Source: Nanobdellati archaeon (GTDB taxonomy: Archaea > B1Sed10-29 > JAGVWA01). From it: a stretch of DNA of 39,572 bases. Location of the stretch: the NCBI GenBank assembly GCA_018304505.1, contig JAGVWA010000019.1, positions 1 through 39,572 of the forward strand. The letters run 5' to 3'. The translations under genes and the position numbers were made by a program. How positions within the stretch are numbered: the stretch's first letter is position 1; every line of letters begins with the position of its first letter. Below are positions 10,501 through 17,200 of the stretch, piece by piece. A model generated the notes under the pieces. The model saw nothing but the letters and a program-made list of their open reading frames with translations. It was not told the origin of the DNA and did no database searches.

Positions 10501-10589
10501 GCATAGAAGACCAGTGCGAGGCCTGTTGACATTATTAATGCCAGCGCAACCATGGTTGCTACTAGCGTTTTCGCTAACCTTGTATTCAT
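4578..10589 (-). CDS. Giant (2003-aa) Trp/Gly-rich Ig-repeat secreted protein
   Basis: An exported protein with a hydrophobic N-terminal segment (residues about 8-30, VATMVALALIMSTGLALV) and no C-terminal membrane segment. It is built of about a dozen beta-sandwich units of 100-130 residues, recalling MG2/macroglobulin-like or bacterial Ig domains. From about residue 700 on, at least seven units share the junction FFxVxxFxVxxxxQNWxxxxxPxxxI (for example FFQVKAFYVQMQTQNW and YFDVRAFQFWAWANGW). The middle is rich in Gly/Met loops (MYGGGGGYGG, GGAGGGGMFMSGGGFG). N-glycosylation sequons are very frequent. A CARDB-like unit lies near the C-terminus. A GGGGGTAG stretch precedes the ATG at 10589. 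It heads a two-gene unit with the PGF-pre-PGF protein. A role as S-layer component or adhesin is likely; its partner is unknown. Confidence 0.8.
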   Translation of the reverse strand: MNTRLAKTLVATMVALALIMSTGLALVFYAGSEQSVYDTSTDVTVVGFVGYLNTSDNTTNAADNATVSVVFNGTTTNTTANSTGGFSVTFTNPGTEGEYQVNATATYGSDSISNAVNLTVVSYANLYVYTDKYDYAAGENVIISVAASDSKGNSVNHSFTAVTKYPNGTAYNSQSNSTGSAGLVSLTPFTLPSSYAGVMNVFINEYEAGTTFKIGTFGVTASARDSNGNEGFVFPSSSVVTLRAKTSSLSTGSGVSATVTGTIVIPGGNTTTVTFTADSSTTGVYTVNYTPTVAGDFGATISATRENETKEVTVSFRVQALVLRLNRKTQTKGLTGGMFGGGLFTYTLEAINATNRSKIIVGGQAASTLNQITAVVYKGKTAVLNVTNKSHVAGTYDLTFTAPTTAGQYKLEVTANDSGNIAKATDYFRVQSAFATLTPIDDQNKTKRIQKAGETCRFQIRAEASGNSSLTINSISLSKLLRESTDLTSNITNLTTSASDRTISYTCLTKGGPYRLEVLVNVTNGNTTEVVPTEAFYFSKLYDVFAFPSLDGTTGGNMYGGGGGYGGNFWFNSFKPTQQVKLKVEVKTATTKGFEMAAFGPAGGFGGGTPATSAGGAGGGGMFMSGGGFGQEGSNVQGVTLSVVKIFNPDTLEDVTSKVTATVSGVTGQDGTASITLQHSSQWDGGPYMVELKAVDQTGGEDLGAGFFEVRNYMVWGWAQRNGSQSNNYGYGGYFIGSTDGVNLTVSVYDPENWMGVNGVNVNVTKALYEGKPGEFVWPPKEITITPQNCTTSAGMGMSSECSVVVPAPAGGWSSGFHRFAIRATSGTTTDTGSAFFEVKNFWVQVQPQNWKFTYTPSDSIPIDVMAQYTNGTALSGATVTIDSIKKMAFPPEDVAASSYSAETATTSGTGNASITIVPTSTWDTGDYLATVKVTDASGNTDTGFIFFQVKAFYVQMQTQNWRWTFKPSEDISYNVQATKIAPWAVWGGVSLSPSDYVNVTATETQVMKWDYSTFQTSQVTNVTWSNTALPTGNGTMNLTKSGGWETGSHNVMAKFEDAAGNVEQAWGYFDVRAFQFWAWANGWSFQPGSNMSVQLNAYSADGGWMSTPYNENVTVSVSSLRRVSYSSGFSKGANNASLYTATPAVIVGNTTGQGNLTIELSGSLEEGEYVATLNATDESGNSVTTDMWFSIKAFEVYAWAVDPSTGWSAYQFSPNSNITIVANAYKANGTFGTQPINLTVSSVNVTYYSLEGGSSGTVSSSSYSTTKIFDGSNTNITLSPGSGFTWPQGDYRVYVTLADPANGQSRRVEIFFGIRPFDFYSWTQKYKHLPTDTVTPNLQVYNRGGGEVVGGNITITIESIRNQQTGTTLTQGTHYTYTPVNITSWAQMNVSLVNVPTGQYVMKLRANQTLTGLITTAEAWFEVSSFELFAMPQRPSALYSPGENITIQLMAQIEGGPGMGMQQINLTEVTRVRLEKRDGTRIDYNNANGSSYVFDAAAQTVTINTTLAAASYDVRVTGQALVGTQNMTSQSWPIQIRITNDDQISVTLYSNSSYYSSIAPHQNVSLNVSAKTSAGAGINVTVRNITLEYRQCQIGQWDWNQCTQVTMTPIDANSNVATGEAVVQVAAPNGYWPVTGWTEYNGTVQLQLSNGSFTSVQLPRFSIWGSAWVTSPMQSSYQSTETISLNVTLFGSDYSTPLTDAQAVGNVSVYRLETYSPSQGMQLLSNWSSTVGTTSNGVATVNITTTTGWPTGGINIMGTVNYTNESILYWWAWANTAEATLRLTSIQVNQTPVGIGQAFFVNLTVENPAGSPTAENVTALFDSSWMLNYGYMVNDTPLTITIGDVTAGSSASAIFNFTVAQGQNASTAIGTQSLSFKVNSNNFPNLYTWMSISINDTAQPTINLLENGSDSNSSFWVYFNFTDDTSLGTTTIKWGNSTSLGNTLNASLINSGWVGNNYQASFNTTVTDVSILPSTLYWYNITACDARSNCAETGPFNVTTAA

Positions 10590-10736
10590 TTAACTACCCC
10601 CGGATTTTTTATATTTTTTAGTATTATGTTTTTTAGCGGATTGTATTCTGCTTGTTGAGAAATAGTTTCCACTGAGTCCGTTACACTTACAGTTAGAGCT
10701 AACAGATTCATGCATCCTATCTTGGCTGGAATTGTG

Positions 10737-10744
10737 TATATAAA
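10737..10744 (-). promoter_or_regulatory. TATA box for the 2003-aa surface protein
   Basis: Minus strand GGTTTATATACAC is the best TATA element in the spacer. It implies a leader of about 130 nt before the ATG at 10589, longer than usual here. A second AT-rich patch near 10608 is too close to the start codon to serve well. Confidence 0.5.
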
Positions 10745-10759
10745 CCATTTGAAACCACT

Positions 10760-10777
10760 AACTAGTTGCAACTAGTT
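10760..10777. promoter_or_regulatory. 18-bp perfect palindrome, candidate operator
   Basis: AACTAGTTGCAACTAGTT is a perfect dyad 15 bp upstream of the TATA box of the 2003-aa gene. A related dyad, AACTGGTTGCAACCAGCG, lies before the gene at 39541, with symmetric A/G and T/C changes that keep the pairing. This is the pattern of a dimeric regulator's site; activator or repressor cannot be told. Confidence 0.5.
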
Positions 10778-10885
10778 GTTTGGAAGCCACCAGTATATAT
10801 CCCTTGCGGTGCAGCCCCAGCCGCACTATAATATTATATAGAATGCGGCTTTCAGCAACCATGTGCTGAGTATCCAGAGAGGGTA

Positions 10886-10921
10886 TTTAAAACAACCCGG
10901 GTGGGTTTAAACCCCCCGGGG
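10886..10921 (-). terminator. Terminator of apgM overlapping its stop codon
   Basis: CCCGGGTGGGTTT/AAACCCCCCGGGG (10896-10921) is a 26-bp near-palindrome, 11 of 13 pairs matched, centred in the apgM stop codon. On the minus strand it is followed by TTGTTTTAAA. A GC-rich hairpin followed by a T-rich tract fits transcription termination. Confidence 0.55.
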
Positions 10922-12184
10922 TTTTGTTGTCACGGTTTTTCCCACCAGGTGCTGCATCAGTTCCGGGCCTTTCAGGTACAGCGCTGAACGTTGGCATTCC
11001 TTTTCTGAAAAACAGTGCGCTGCGCCCTTGTATTTTGTGCCGTGATATATCATCAAGGGCACCGGGTCTGCGGCATGCGCTTTTAATTCGCAGGGTGTGG
11101 CGTGGTCCGCAGTCACTGCCACAATTGTTTCATGATGGCGTTTTTGCAGCTCTGCCATTAACGGGAACATGAAGTACTTGTCGATGCGTTCAATGCTCTC
11201 GATTTTGCCATTGGTGTCGCCGTCATGGCCGTACAAGTCGGGGGCCTTTAAGTGAATGTACACAACGTCAGAGTCCCCGAGGGCTTGCAGCGTCGCAGCG
11301 AGGCGTTTTTTATATTCCTGCGCGTGTTCGCCGTGCACGTTGATGCCAATGACTCGCATTCCGCTGAGTTTGCCGATGCCTTTTTCGAGCGGCATGTCCG
11401 CAATGATGGTAAATGTCTTGTTGAACTTCTCACTTATGTTGAACAGCCGCGGCTTTTCAGTGCCCGGGTCTCGTAATAGAATGGCGTTTGCCTTTAACAA
11501 GCCTCGCTGCTCGCGCTTTTTGTTCACGGGGTGCTTGTCCAGGGCCCTGTGGACCTTGGCGGTAAACTCATTTACAAGCTGAGCAGAGCGCTGCGCCTTA
11601 GCAATTTCCTGTATGGCGACCGATTGCTGAATCTTCATTTCGTATTTCGGAAGCGCGTGCGGCAGGCCATACTGGATCGCATATGCCGGATCTGTGTTGG
11701 TTATCATTGGCGACAGTTGCTCCTTTAAAACCAGGATGCCGCGATGGGCGGTGGTGGCCCTGAACTCGAACCCCACGTCTAATCGGATTTTGTTGATCGC
11801 GTTTTCAAGTTCCTTCGCCTCGCTGTCTGTCAGTGTCCTTGCCACGCGCCTGTCCACTATATCCTTGCCGTTGCTGGTTGTGGCGAAATTCGCCCTCATG
11901 ACAAGATTCCCGGGCTCGAAATCAATTCCGCTGCCTACTGCTTCCAGCGGCCCGCGGCCTGTGTAAAACTTGCTGGGCGTGTAACCCAGTAAACTCAGTA
12001 CGGCGGCGTCGCTTTCCGGCGCAGTGTTTTCTATAACCTGTACAAGGCCGAGCTCTGCGTGCCTGCTCATCTGATCTAGTGCATGGGTCTTGGCCGTGTC
12101 TAGCGGCGTTCGATTTTTCAATTCCTTTAGCGGCCTGTCGCCCAGGCCATCGATCACTATGAGTATGAGTTTCTTCTGTGTCAT
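10907..12184 (-). CDS. apgM: 2,3-bisphosphoglycerate-independent phosphoglycerate mutase, archaeal type
   Basis: A 425-residue enzyme of the alkaline-phosphatase superfamily that interconverts 3- and 2-phosphoglycerate in glycolysis and gluconeogenesis, in the cytoplasm. Visible hallmarks: metal-binding Asp12 in VIDGLGD, the probable phosphorylated Ser58 in APESDAAVLSLLGY, the TGRGPLEA segment, the metal-binding DLYGHDGD at residues 316-323, and ADHATP at 359-364. Length is normal for the archaeal family. It stands alone: no other glycolytic gene is nearby. The promoter-like AATAAAAAG lies about 29 bases before the ATG at 12184, suggesting a leaderless mRNA, and it falls inside the 43-bp repeat that borders the hicAB insert. 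Confidence 0.95.
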   Translation of the reverse strand: MTQKKLILIVIDGLGDRPLKELKNRTPLDTAKTHALDQMSRHAELGLVQVIENTAPESDAAVLSLLGYTPSKFYTGRGPLEAVGSGIDFEPGNLVMRANFATTSNGKDIVDRRVARTLTDSEAKELENAINKIRLDVGFEFRATTAHRGILVLKEQLSPMITNTDPAYAIQYGLPHALPKYEMKIQQSVAIQEIAKAQRSAQLVNEFTAKVHRALDKHPVNKKREQRGLLKANAILLRDPGTEKPRLFNISEKFNKTFTIIADMPLEKGIGKLSGMRVIGINVHGEHAQEYKKRLAATLQALGDSDVVYIHLKAPDLYGHDGDTNGKIESIERIDKYFMFPLMAELQKRHHETIVAVTADHATPCELKAHAADPVPLMIYHGTKYKGAAHCFSEKECQRSALYLKGPELMQHLVGKTVTTKPRGV

Positions 12185-12191
12185 TGTTTAG

Positions 12192-12234
12192 AAGAAAACG
12201 CCGGGGCTTTTTATTGCTATTGATTTTGGCGCGC
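12192..12234. repeat. 43-bp direct repeat, copy 1 (apgM promoter side of hicAB)
   Basis: Identical over all 43 bases to 12811-12853, with different sequence on both sides of each copy. It starts one base beyond the hicB stop codon and contains the likely TATA element of apgM. Its shared core on the plus strand includes CGCCGGGGCTTTTTATTGC. Confidence 0.9.
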
Positions 12235-12235
12235 T

Positions 12236-12463
12236 TTAGACAACTGCAGATTTTAACACATTTACCCTTGCTATGACAAAGTCCTCTTCAGTTGGTACCC
12301 TCTCTTCAACTTTCAAGGCAGATATGTGCGCTTCGACTGCTTCCTTTACATTTTTTATTGTTTCCTCGATCGTCTCGCCCTGCGAATAACAACCCGGTAA
12401 GGCTGGCACTTCGGCCCAATAACCCCCTTCTTCGGCTCTAAAAACTAATACCGTATACTCCAT
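12236..12463 (-). CDS. hicB: HicB-like antitoxin
   Basis: A 75-residue HicB-family antitoxin with the usual degenerate RNase-H-like fold: YTVLVFRAEEGGYWAEVPALPGCYSQGETIEETIKN, then an amphipathic helix (VKEAVEAHISAL). HicB binds and neutralises HicA. The protein ends at residue 75 and shows no C-terminal helix-turn-helix or ribbon-helix-helix domain, so DNA binding for autoregulation is not evident. It follows hicA by 4 bp, and its GGAGATGATG ribosome binding site lies in the last hicA codons, so translation is probably coupled. Its base composition is more AT-rich than that of the genes around it, and its stop is one base from the 43-bp repeat. Confidence 0.88.
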   Translation of the reverse strand: MEYTVLVFRAEEGGYWAEVPALPGCYSQGETIEETIKNVKEAVEAHISALKVEERVPTEEDFVIARVNVLKSAVV

Positions 12464-12465
12464 TT

Positions 12466-12475
12466 CATCATCTCC
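12466..12475 (-). promoter_or_regulatory. hicB ribosome binding site inside the end of hicA
   Basis: GGAGATGATG covers the last Arg codon and the TGA of hicA and ends two bases before the hicB ATG. This arrangement suggests translational coupling of toxin and antitoxin. Confidence 0.6.
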
Positions 12476-12695
12476 GTTTTAACAATCGCTCGAAATCCTC
12501 TTCAGTCAATCCTGCTTTTTTTATTGCAGCTTTAAGCAAGCCAATTTTAAGTTCTTTTGGGCCGGGTATGGTGATAATTTGCCCATTCGGCATCTTAATG
12601 TTAACATGATCACCTTTGCCTCCTCTTTCAACGCCTCCAGCCTTTATAAAAGCTTTTATCGCTTCTTTTCCTTTAATGTTCCTAAGCCAAGGCAA
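12468..12695 (-). CDS. hicA: HicA-like mRNA interferase toxin
   Basis: A 75-residue HicA toxin with a double-stranded-RNA-binding-like fold that cleaves mRNA. The family pattern is clear: an N-terminal helix (GKEAIKAFIKAGGVE), then GGKGDHVNIKM with the catalytic His at residue 30 (GDH where many members have GSH), then TIPGPKELKIGLLKAAIKKAGLTEEDFERLL. The start is TTG at 12695: no ATG or GTG lies in frame before the upstream TAG, and an AGGTGA ribosome binding site sits seven bases before the TTG. It is first in the operon, the toxin-first order common for hicAB. Confidence 0.9.
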   Translation of the reverse strand: MPWLRNIKGKEAIKAFIKAGGVERGGKGDHVNIKMPNGQIITIPGPKELKIGLLKAAIKKAGLTEEDFERLLKRR

Positions 12696-12747
12696 TGGAA
12701 ATTCACCTGCTTTATAGTATTTGAGATCTTTATCTAATTCTCTCTAT

Positions 12748-12765
12748 GAATGTATAAATACATTC
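12748..12765. promoter_or_regulatory. hicAB promoter with an overlapping inverted repeat
   Basis: GAATGTATAAATACATTC has perfect 8-bp arms around a 2-bp centre. On the minus strand its middle reads TATTTATACA, the likely hicAB TATA box, with a leader of about 35 nt to the TTG start. A dimer bound here would block the promoter, the usual autoregulation of toxin-antitoxin operons. Confidence 0.6.
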
Positions 12766-12810
12766 CCTTTAGTTTACCCCAACTATTTTGGAAAGAGAGC
12801 CTAAGTTGAA

Positions 12811-12853
12811 AAGAAAACGCCGGGGCTTTTTATTGCTATTGATTTTGGCGCGC
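12811..12853. repeat. 43-bp direct repeat, copy 2 (surface-operon side of hicAB)
   Basis: Exact copy of 12192-12234, starting 12 bp beyond the stop of the 142-aa gene. On the minus strand it ends CCCCGGCGTTTTCTT, so at this position it could act as a transcription terminator for the surface operon. Together the copies bracket a 619-bp repeat-plus-cassette unit. Confidence 0.9.
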
Positions 12854-12865
12854 GTTGTACCGAAC

Positions 12866-13294
12866 TTACTCTATTGATCCCGCGATGCCGCAGATGCTGG
12901 TGCGCTCAATGTTGTTCACTAGCGACCTGTACTTCACAGCGACTTGGCCTGACACGTATTGGTCTGTTTCGCCAAGCCCGGGTATGCTGAAGAATTGCGT
13001 CTGTGACCCTGACGCGAGAACGTCATTTACTGAAATTGTCTGCGGCTCATTGCCTGTGTTGGCTGTAACGTCAACAACTACTATGCCCGCCTGCGCCAGG
13101 TTTGACAGCTTCAAATTCAGTGTCCCAGCCTTGTCGTAGTTCCAATCAACGATTTTGACTGTCTCGTCGCACAGTGAGTTGCCTGCCGGGGGCAGGTAGT
13201 AAGTGAAAAACCAATTGACAGAGAGGATGGCGATGGCTACTGTTATTATTGTGATGCTGGTCCTCTCAGGTAATCCAAATTCTTTTTTACTCAT
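12866..13294 (-). CDS. Small single-pass membrane protein of the surface operon
   Basis: A 142-residue protein of unknown family. A short cytoplasmic N-terminus (MSKKEFGLPERT) precedes one transmembrane helix at about 13-33; the rest is predicted to be a single outside beta-sandwich domain with two Cys (LCDETV and SICGIAG) placed to form a disulfide. Its ATG overlaps the stop of the 301-aa gene as ATGA, so the two are translationally coupled. It is the last gene of the run that begins with the 6853-aa protein. A pseudopilin-like or accessory role is possible because of size and topology, but no KGQ or processing motif is visible. Confidence 0.75.
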   Translation of the reverse strand: MSKKEFGLPERTSITIITVAIAILSVNWFFTYYLPPAGNSLCDETVKIVDWNYDKAGTLNLKLSNLAQAGIVVVDVTANTGNEPQTISVNDVLASGSQTQFFSIPGLGETDQYVSGQVAVKYRSLVNNIERTSICGIAGSIE

Positions 13295-14196
13295 AGTACT
13301 TCACATCCACATTCTGTTGTGCCTTCCAGCATTGACACGCTGAGGAAGCTGTTTGAGGTCTGCGGCAGGCTTACCTGCACTTCTCCAATGAGGTTTTCGC
13401 ATGACCCTGCTATGTTTAAGGTCGTGATTTCCGATGGCCCAATTACCTGTACCGGGGCCGAGAACGGCGCCTGGGCAAGGTTGATGGTTGTTAATATCTT
13501 GTTCACGTTGATTGGGCTCGTGGTTCTTGAAGCAATGTTGATGTCAAGGCTCGTGGTTTGCTCTGTAACCTCGTCGGTGTTTATGTTGCAGCTTGTAACA
13601 ATCAATTTGGGTAGCGCGAATTCGAAGCTCCTAACTAAGTCGTTGCTGTCCTCGAGCAGCTCTTCTTGCCCGATTTCATCGAAAACCGCAACATAGGTGC
13701 CCACGTCGTCAGTTACCAGCGTCGATATGACGAAGGTGGAGTTTGTGAGCTGCTCTATGTATGAGTACTGGTTTGACAACTCGTTGAACAGCGTCTCATT
13801 AAGCGTGGTGAACTGCTGCAGCTTTTGAGTTGCCTCGTCTTGCGATGTCACGACGGCTCCTGATTCCTTGACTATCATAAACGTTCTGTTGCTGTTCGTG
13901 GAATCCATACCTGCGATGAATTGAACCCCATTAAGAACCCATGCCTTTGCCTGGAAGCCGGGCACGGTGTCAACCAGCGTTCCGGGGTTCAGTGTTGTGG
14001 GCCTGTAGTCCGCATTGACAATGAGGTTGATGTAGTCGTCAAGCGTTTCTGCCTGGTATATCACCTGGCCTGTTATCGGCGACCTAGTCGTCAATACTGT
14101 TATAATGACTACTACGGTTAGGCCTAGCGCTATGCCTGTTAGGAGGGTTCTCTTGATTACGTCATTGCTTGTGCCTTTCACAGTCATCCTTTTCAC
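13291..14196 (-). CDS. Single-pass membrane protein of the surface operon
   Basis: A 301-residue protein of unknown family. Basic N-terminus, one transmembrane helix at about 13-37 (LLTGIALGLTVVVIITVL), then an outside region: a mixed helical part (about 50-190) with several N-glycosylation sequons (NRT, NET, NST), then an Ig-like beta domain with three Cys, ending ECGCEVL. The GTG at 14196 is preferred as start because AGGTGA lies seven bases upstream; the ATG nine bases later has no such site. It lies 16 bp after the 6853-aa gene and overlaps the next gene by 4 bp, so the three form one transcription unit. It may help assemble or anchor the giant protein; this is inference from position. 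Confidence 0.75.
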   Translation of the reverse strand: MKRMTVKGTSNDVIKRTLLTGIALGLTVVVIITVLTTRSPITGQVIYQAETLDDYINLIVNADYRPTTLNPGTLVDTVPGFQAKAWVLNGVQFIAGMDSTNSNRTFMIVKESGAVVTSQDEATQKLQQFTTLNETLFNELSNQYSYIEQLTNSTFVISTLVTDDVGTYVAVFDEIGQEELLEDSNDLVRSFEFALPKLIVTSCNINTDEVTEQTTSLDINIASRTTSPINVNKILTTINLAQAPFSAPVQVIGPSEITTLNIAGSCENLIGEVQVSLPQTSNSFLSVSMLEGTTECGCEVL

Positions 14197-14212
14197 TTGT
14201 CATTCACCTGTC

Positions 14213-17200
14213 TTAGTCGTCGTCATCGTCGTCGTCATCGTCATCGCCGCCTGCTGGTGGCGCTTTCTTGTACTTGCAGAAGCCATTGCTCTTGCACACG
14301 TCGACGTTGTAGCTGAGTCCATCGTCACAGTCTGCGTCTACTGAGCAGAACGGCGCGTCGATCTTGGCCTGTTTCTTGAGCTGCCTGATGATTTCGTGGA
14401 AGTCCTTTAGGAACCTCACGTTGTTGCTTGGGTCTTCGAAGGCCGTGTCGTCATCGTCCTCAACGTGGCACGCCTTCTTGGAGTTGCTCACGTCTTGGTC
14501 TATCAATGTGCTCATTATTATCATGTCGATGCGTTTTACCTGTCGCATGATGTCCTGCAATTGCTGCAAGTAACCGGCGAGCTGTGTCTTGCCCTTCTTG
14601 ATGGCCCTTGCTTCCCTTTCCTCTGCCTTGTGTATAGCCAGTATTGCGCTCTGGCAGTCCTTTTCTGTCTGGTGGCCAGCTGCCCTTAGCGAATCGATGC
14701 TGCCCATTGGCAATTGTACTTGCGATTCCAGGAACTCCTTCTCCATCTTTAGGCCTGCCTTTTCTACCTGCTCTATCTTGTTCCCCATGACCTTGAAGTC
14801 AGAGTGCTCCAGCGGCTTGACGTTGTTTAGGTTTATGGAGTTTGCCAATGCCACGAGGGCCAGTTTCTCTGCCACTAGGCCATTGGTACCGACTATTGTG
14901 ACTGTTGTTGTGTTTTCTGCTGGCTCTACTGGCGGCTCTATCTCGGCTGCGTTGGCTATCAGGTTTATGATGACGTTTTCAAAGTCATCAACGCTTGCCG
15001 TTACGGGCACTGTGGCTGACAGCGTTCCTGTAACCGTAGCGCCTGGGGCTATTGTCGGCAATGGCACTGAGGTGTTGGCGAAGCTTAACAATACCGATAC
15101 CGTGTCAGTGCTTAGTGTAGCAGTGCTGGTGTTGAACGCGCCGGTGTTCCTTACTTGTACTATAATGTTGAACGACTCGCCCGCAGCGTATGTCGAATTG
15201 TCAGTGAGCGGTGGGTGCAATGGAGCGACTGTTGGCGCTACTGTGATTGAGACTATCTCGAGCTGCACCTCGAATGCCACGGTGTATTCTATTGCGAAGC
15301 CCTCAGACACTGAGTCAGCTGAGTTGCCTGATGAGTCGAACACCTCGACTGTTACCGTGTGCGGCCCTAGTGTTGCTGTGTCAAGTAGCGTCAAGAGGCC
15401 GCTGAACGAGAACTCTGGCGAAGCGGGGTAATTGACGATCTGCTGCGTTGTTCCGAGGCTTGTGGTTGTTGTTACTACTGCCGTGTCGATGTCGAAGTTG
15501 TCGGTGAAGGCCCCAGTCAAGTTGAGTTGTGATCCAAAGACCACTGTGAATGTGCCGTTGAGTAGTGTGCTGGTTTCTGCCTGCAGGGCCAAGTCAACGA
15601 TCTCTGGGGCAATTGTGTCTTGCGCTGTTACTGTCGCTCCCTCGATAATGGTGTTGCCTTCGCTGTCGTTTGCAGTCACTGTTATGGCGTAGATGCCGAG
15701 CTCTGTTGTGTTTAATGCACAGGCTGCGCTGAAGGTGTCTTGCGTCCTGAGGTTTACGTCGGGCATTGTGTTGTCTGTGAATGAGCACAGCTGCACTGGG
15801 GCGCCGCCTGATGGTGCAACGTATGAAGCTGTTATTGCGTCTATGTCGTAGTTGTCTGTCACGTCAAGCTGTATGCTGCTTGCAGTGAACACTTCAACTG
15901 TTCCAGGGACTGGCGTTACTGTCACTACTGGCGCGATGCTGTCCCTTACTAGCACTGTGACGTTGACCCTGGCTTCATTTCCTGCTGCGTCTAGTATTAT
16001 GAGTTCTGCGTTGTAAAGGTCAGGGAAGAGTGTCTCGGTAAAGTCACCCTCGAAGTCTGCTTCCTCGCCGCCAGGTACTGTTCTGGAAGCGAACTCTGCC
16101 AATGTTACGATTTCGACTATGGTGCCGTTGCTGTTTGTTATGAAGGCCAAGCCCGTGTTGTTTAGGGCTATGTTGTCAAAGGCCGTGGCGTTGATCCTCG
16201 ATGTGTTGTAAACCTCGACTGGCGACTCTGCCTGCGCTGCCAGGATTTCTGGCGCTGTGGTGTCCTCTCCAAACACTGTCACCTCTGTTTCCACTATTGC
16301 GTCAGTCGTGAAGGTTCCGTCTGTGGCTGTGATTGTTATCTGGTAAGTTCCAGTGTCTGCGGTGCTGCCGATTTCGTCAGTGATGTTGCACTCATACGCC
16401 AAATTGACTGATGAGAAGGCTACTGGGGCTACTGATTGCTGGCACAGGCCGGTGAAGAGCGTGCCGTTGGGGTGCAGTACAGTGGTTTCGACTTGCGTCA
16501 ATTGGTAATTGTCTGAAACGCCTGCAAGTAGCGTAATTGTGTCATTCACAGTGTAGTTTTCAGCTAGCAGTATGCCAACGATTGTCGGCGCTGTTTGGTC
16601 TGCCACTGTGAAGGTTTCTGAAACGCTCACGTATGTTGGAACCGAGCCTTGGAAGCTGGCTTCCTGCGTCAACTTTATGTACCGTGGCGATGCGGGGTTC
16701 TTTATGTTAATGAATTCATTTCCAAAGAGTGTGAAGATGTGTGCCTTGCTGAAGAAGAACTGCACGCCTGCCGGTGTCGAAGTGGTGTTGGCTGCCTTTA
16801 CTCCCGTGAAGCCGATGCCGTTGCAGTTGCTGTTCGTCACATTCGGGAACGTGGAGTTCTTGAAATTCGCAACCAACGAATACGCGCCGCCAGAGAACGG
16901 CCTGCACTCAAACGCAAAGTTATTCGTTGCTGGGTCCACTGTTACGCGGAAGTCGTCCTCGCCGTCGCCGTTCAAGTCAACAATCCTCTGCGTGTCGCTT
17001 GTTGAACTTGGCTCGAAGAACAACAGGTAATTGGGGTTGGTGACTGTTGCCCTGGCTGCGAAGTCCCTGGACGTGGCGTAGAACGCTGGATTCAAGACTG
17101 AGTAGTCGTAGCTTGAATTGAAGGGGCTGTCGCCGCCGTTATAGGCTGAGACTGTCTTGCCTGCCTCGAGCTTAAACGTCAATGGGATTTGCTTGAGGGT

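Larger units (their letters stand above)
10590..10906. other. 317-bp intergenic control region upstream of the 2003-aa gene
   Basis: I see no gene here; the 61-aa track ORF across it is an accidental frame. It contains, reading on the minus strand: the apgM terminator palindrome, an AT-rich tract flanked by 7-bp arms AGCCGCA/TGCGGCT (10819-10850), a second TATA-like patch (GGATATATACTGG near 10797), an 18-bp palindrome, and a strong TATA box at 10737-10744. It probably holds the promoter and operator of the surface-protein unit. Confidence 0.6.

Noticed and set aside
10586-10771. 61-aa minus-strand ORF MQLVSGFKW...
   Set aside because: It starts at a TTG inside the 18-bp palindrome and runs through the TATA box into the next gene; best explained as promoter DNA.
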